From Limisoma sp963601185 (lineage in GTDB: Bacteria > Bacteroidota > Bacteroidia > Bacteroidales > Muribaculaceae), in the NCBI GenBank assembly GCA_963601185.1, contig CAVCEE010000006.1, positions 1-64,000 of the forward strand: a stretch of 64,000 nt of DNA. Reading direction: 5' to 3'. How positions within the stretch are numbered: the first letter of the stretch is position 1; every line of letters begins with the position of its first letter. Shown piece after piece: positions 62,215 to 64,000 of this stretch. The translations under genes were made by a program, and so were the position numbers. The notes beneath the pieces are model-generated. The model had not been told where the DNA came from. It ran no database searches and saw only the letters and a program-made list of their open reading frames with translations.

Positions 62215-63591
62215 CTATTTGAAGAAGAATCTGTAAATATCGTTGCCGTTAGCATAAAGCAACAAGGCGAACAAAAGTCCAAGGCCAATCATTGTTGAAT
62301 ATTCCAGCACTTTCTCACTCGCTTTCTTGCCTGTTATCATCTCAAACAGCACAAACACCACATGTCCGCCATCGAGCGCCGGGATTGGCAGGATGTTCAT
62401 AAATGCCAATGCCACGGAAATGAACGCCGTAATAAACCAGAAGTGATACCAACTCCATTCCGACGGAAACATATCGCCAATTGCGCCAAATCCGCCAAGA
62501 CTTTGCGCGCCTTCTTTGGTGAATACATATTTCATCTGGCTTACGTACGACGTAAGTTTATCCACTCCGATTTCAATGCCGCGTGGGATTGACTGGAAGA
62601 TATTGTAGTCAATTGTCTGCGTCTTGAAGATTTCGTCTATCGGGGTAAGTTGTATACCAATTTTGCCTGACTCCGAGGTGTGCAGACTTGTTGTCATTTC
62701 CTTTCCGTTGCGCACATACGTCACATTTATGTCTCTATCTGCACTCTGCGCAAGTTGCTTGGCGAATACATCCCATGTCTCTGTGCGAACAGTATCGATT
62801 GCCACAATGCGGTCACCTGCTTGCAAGCCTGCACCAACCGCCGCTTGTCCTGCCACAACATCCTTCACTACGACCGGGAAGCGGTAGGTCATAAACACTC
62901 GGTCATTGTGCTCGCGCAACTCGTTGCTCACTGTGAGCAACGCATTCTTCGGCATATTGATTTCAACGTTCTTCCCGTTGCGAACCACTGTTACTTCCTT
63001 CGCCTCAAGCACTTGCTGGGTTGCCACGCCAAAGTCGGCGGCATCAAGCGTCTTGCCGTCTGCGCTGATGAGGATGTCTCCATCTTGAAAACCGAAATTC
63101 TTTGCCGACTGGCAGTCGAATTTCATGCCGTATTCGGCATCGGTAAACTGTATATATTTGTCGCCCCAAGTGAATGCAATTCCGGCATAGATGATTATTG
63201 CCAAAATGAAGTTAAACAGCACACCGGCAATCATAACAAGCAACCGCTGCCACGCTGGTTTGGCACGAAACTCCCACGGTTTTACAGGTTGAGCCATCTG
63301 CTCTTTGTCCATCGACTCGTCAATCATACCGGCAATCTTGCAGTAGCCTCCAAGAGGAAGCCAACCGATGCCGTACTCGGTGTCGCGCCAAGAGGCTTTG
63401 CTCTCGTCGGTGTTTTTCTTCTTTGGTTTCCACTTGAACAACGAAAACCAAGGGTCGAAGAACAGATAGAACTTCTCAACCTTGATGCCAAACATCCGGG
63501 CAAAGATGTAATGTCCGAATTCATGGACGATTATAAGTATTCCGAACGCAGCCAAAAGTTGTGCCGCTTTTATCCAAAATGAAGATTCCAT
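62215..63591 (-). CDS. rseP: RseP-family site-2 metalloprotease
   Basis: An intramembrane zinc protease that cleaves anti-sigma factors or remnant signal peptides. It has 458 residues. HEFGH at 23-27 lies in the first helix, with several further membrane segments (about 110-140 and 385-455). Two PDZ-like domains are present (about 150-225 and 230-310), and the C-terminal LDG motif is PIPALDGGHVVF near 405. It lies 20 bases after dxr, the common arrangement in bacteria. Confidence 0.95.
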   Translation of the reverse strand: MESSFWIKAAQLLAAFGILIIVHEFGHYIFARMFGIKVEKFYLFFDPWFSLFKWKPKKKNTDESKASWRDTEYGIGWLPLGGYCKIAGMIDESMDKEQMAQPVKPWEFRAKPAWQRLLVMIAGVLFNFILAIIIYAGIAFTWGDKYIQFTDAEYGMKFDCQSAKNFGFQDGDILISADGKTLDAADFGVATQQVLEAKEVTVVRNGKNVEINMPKNALLTVSNELREHNDRVFMTYRFPVVVKDVVAGQAAVGAGLQAGDRIVAIDTVRTETWDVFAKQLAQSADRDINVTYVRNGKEMTTSLHTSESGKIGIQLTPIDEIFKTQTIDYNIFQSIPRGIEIGVDKLTSYVSQMKYVFTKEGAQSLGGFGAIGDMFPSEWSWYHFWFITAFISVALAFMNILPIPALDGGHVVFVLFEMITGKKASEKVLEYSTMIGLGLLFALLLYANGNDIYRFFFK

Positions 63592-63611
63592 TAGTCGTTA
63601 CTGTGTAGATT

Positions 63612-64000
63612 TTATTTGATCAATGATTTTGCAATGTTTCTTATCTCTTCGTTCGTTGCCACAAGGTCGTTGTAGGTCGGACTTGCCACATATTTGTTGC
63701 GTGCCACTGCCTCTCCTACCAACTCTGCCATACGCATAAAGCCTATTTTGTCGTCAAGGAATGCTGCCACGGCAATCTCGTTTGCGGCATTAAGCGCACA
63801 CGGCACATTGCCGCCCTTATGGATTGCATCGAAGGCCATACCAAGCAATGGAAATTTCTCGAAGTCGGGTGCCTCGAATGTCAGGTTGGCATAGTCTTGG
63901 ATTTTCATCTTCCGGCACTTTGACGGCAGTCGCTCAGGATAGTTGAGCGCATAGCGAATGGGTAGACGCATATCAGGCAATCCCAATTGAGCCTTGACCG
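63612..64000 (-). CDS. dxr: 1-deoxy-D-xylulose 5-phosphate reductoisomerase, C-terminal part
   Basis: The frame runs off the window, so only about the last 129 residues are seen. The stretch VKAQLGLPDMRLPIRYALNY, with GNVPCALNAANEIAVAAFLD, is diagnostic of the C-terminal helical domain of DXR, which makes 2-C-methyl-D-erythritol 4-phosphate in the MEP pathway. The next MEP enzyme in the window, ispD, lies 20 kb away. rseP follows after 20 bases. Confidence 0.94.
   Translation of the reverse strand, partial: VKAQLGLPDMRLPIRYALNYPERLPSKCRKMKIQDYANLTFEAPDFEKFPLLGMAFDAIHKGGNVPCALNAANEIAVAAFLDDKIGFMRMAELVGEAVARNKYVASPTYNDLVATNEEIRNIAKSLIK

Noticed and set aside
62680..63582. 300-codon plus-strand frame antisense to rseP
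   Set aside because: Long but reads as Cys/His-rich shadow sequence; rseP on the other strand has all catalytic motifs.
1..64000. CRISPR arrays, tRNA or rRNA genes, insertion sequences
   Set aside because: No regularly spaced repeats, cloverleaf-like intergenic segments, rRNA stretches or transposase genes were seen in any gap; a covariance-model scan would be decisive.

Overview
The window looks like a chromosomal segment of a member of the Bacteroidota, most probably the order Bacteroidales. The grounds are: repeated promoter elements of the phylum-specific type (TAnnTTTG, often with TTG about 19-20 bases upstream) and few Shine-Dalgarno sequences; T9SS-like C-terminal tails on two secreted proteins; a GT3-type glycogen synthase next to a GT35 phosphorylase; and families typical of the group (DUF4924, a putative carbohydrate-metabolism/calycin-like secreted protein, PRiA4b ORF-3-like). 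Genus cannot be decided from this sequence alone. No tRNA, rRNA, CRISPR array, insertion sequence or integrase was found.

Layout. 1-2449 (minus) is the C-terminal part of a very large polyvalent protein of the kind carried by conjugative elements and phages, with a DdrB/ParB-like segment and a PBECR-like nuclease segment. It is cut off at its N-terminus immediately beside a chromosomal terminator, so this point is either an element/remnant boundary or an assembly join. From 2.5 kb onward everything is ordinary chromosome: a TPR protein and gyrA (minus); prfC, DUF4924, a Crp/Fnr regulator, dprA and a thioesterase (minus); a divergent nif3-like/zinc-ribbon pair (plus); a DUF3298 lipoprotein and mlaFE (minus). 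Then comes a long plus-strand run udk-lptB-sppA-lpxK-punA-thiL and a lone asnA, facing trmH/radA (minus).

26.3-37.7 kb holds an unrecognised PIN/NYN-like gene, rpsF-rpsR-rplI, aguA-aguB (agmatine to putrescine), merR against alaS over a shared promoter palindrome, and glycogen synthase plus glucan phosphorylase. 37.9-48.4 kb has a secreted T9SS-type protein, dnaB, ispD-recG, ndk-M23/LysM peptidase, a BspA-like LRR protein and sdaA. 48.5-54.9 kb is a complete TolC-MacA-MacB tripartite export operon that also encodes its own LytS/LytTR two-component system. 55.1-64.0 kb (minus) carries DUF1015, purA, a Fur-family regulator with a perfect palindrome at its promoter, a DNA-alkylation-repair-like protein, and the run dxr-rseP-rlmI-peptidase M49.

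Cell-envelope functions recur (mlaFE, lptB, lpxK, sppA, rseP, M23 peptidase, MacAB-TolC), mixed with nucleotide metabolism (udk, punA, purA, ndk) and replication/repair (gyrA, dnaB, recG, radA, dprA). I see no fully new multigene system. The items most worth checking are the truncated polyvalent protein and its junction, the unknown gene at 26351, the overlapping merR/alaS promoters, the Fur, Crp and tolC palindromes, and Asn at the position equivalent to E. coli GyrA Asp87.
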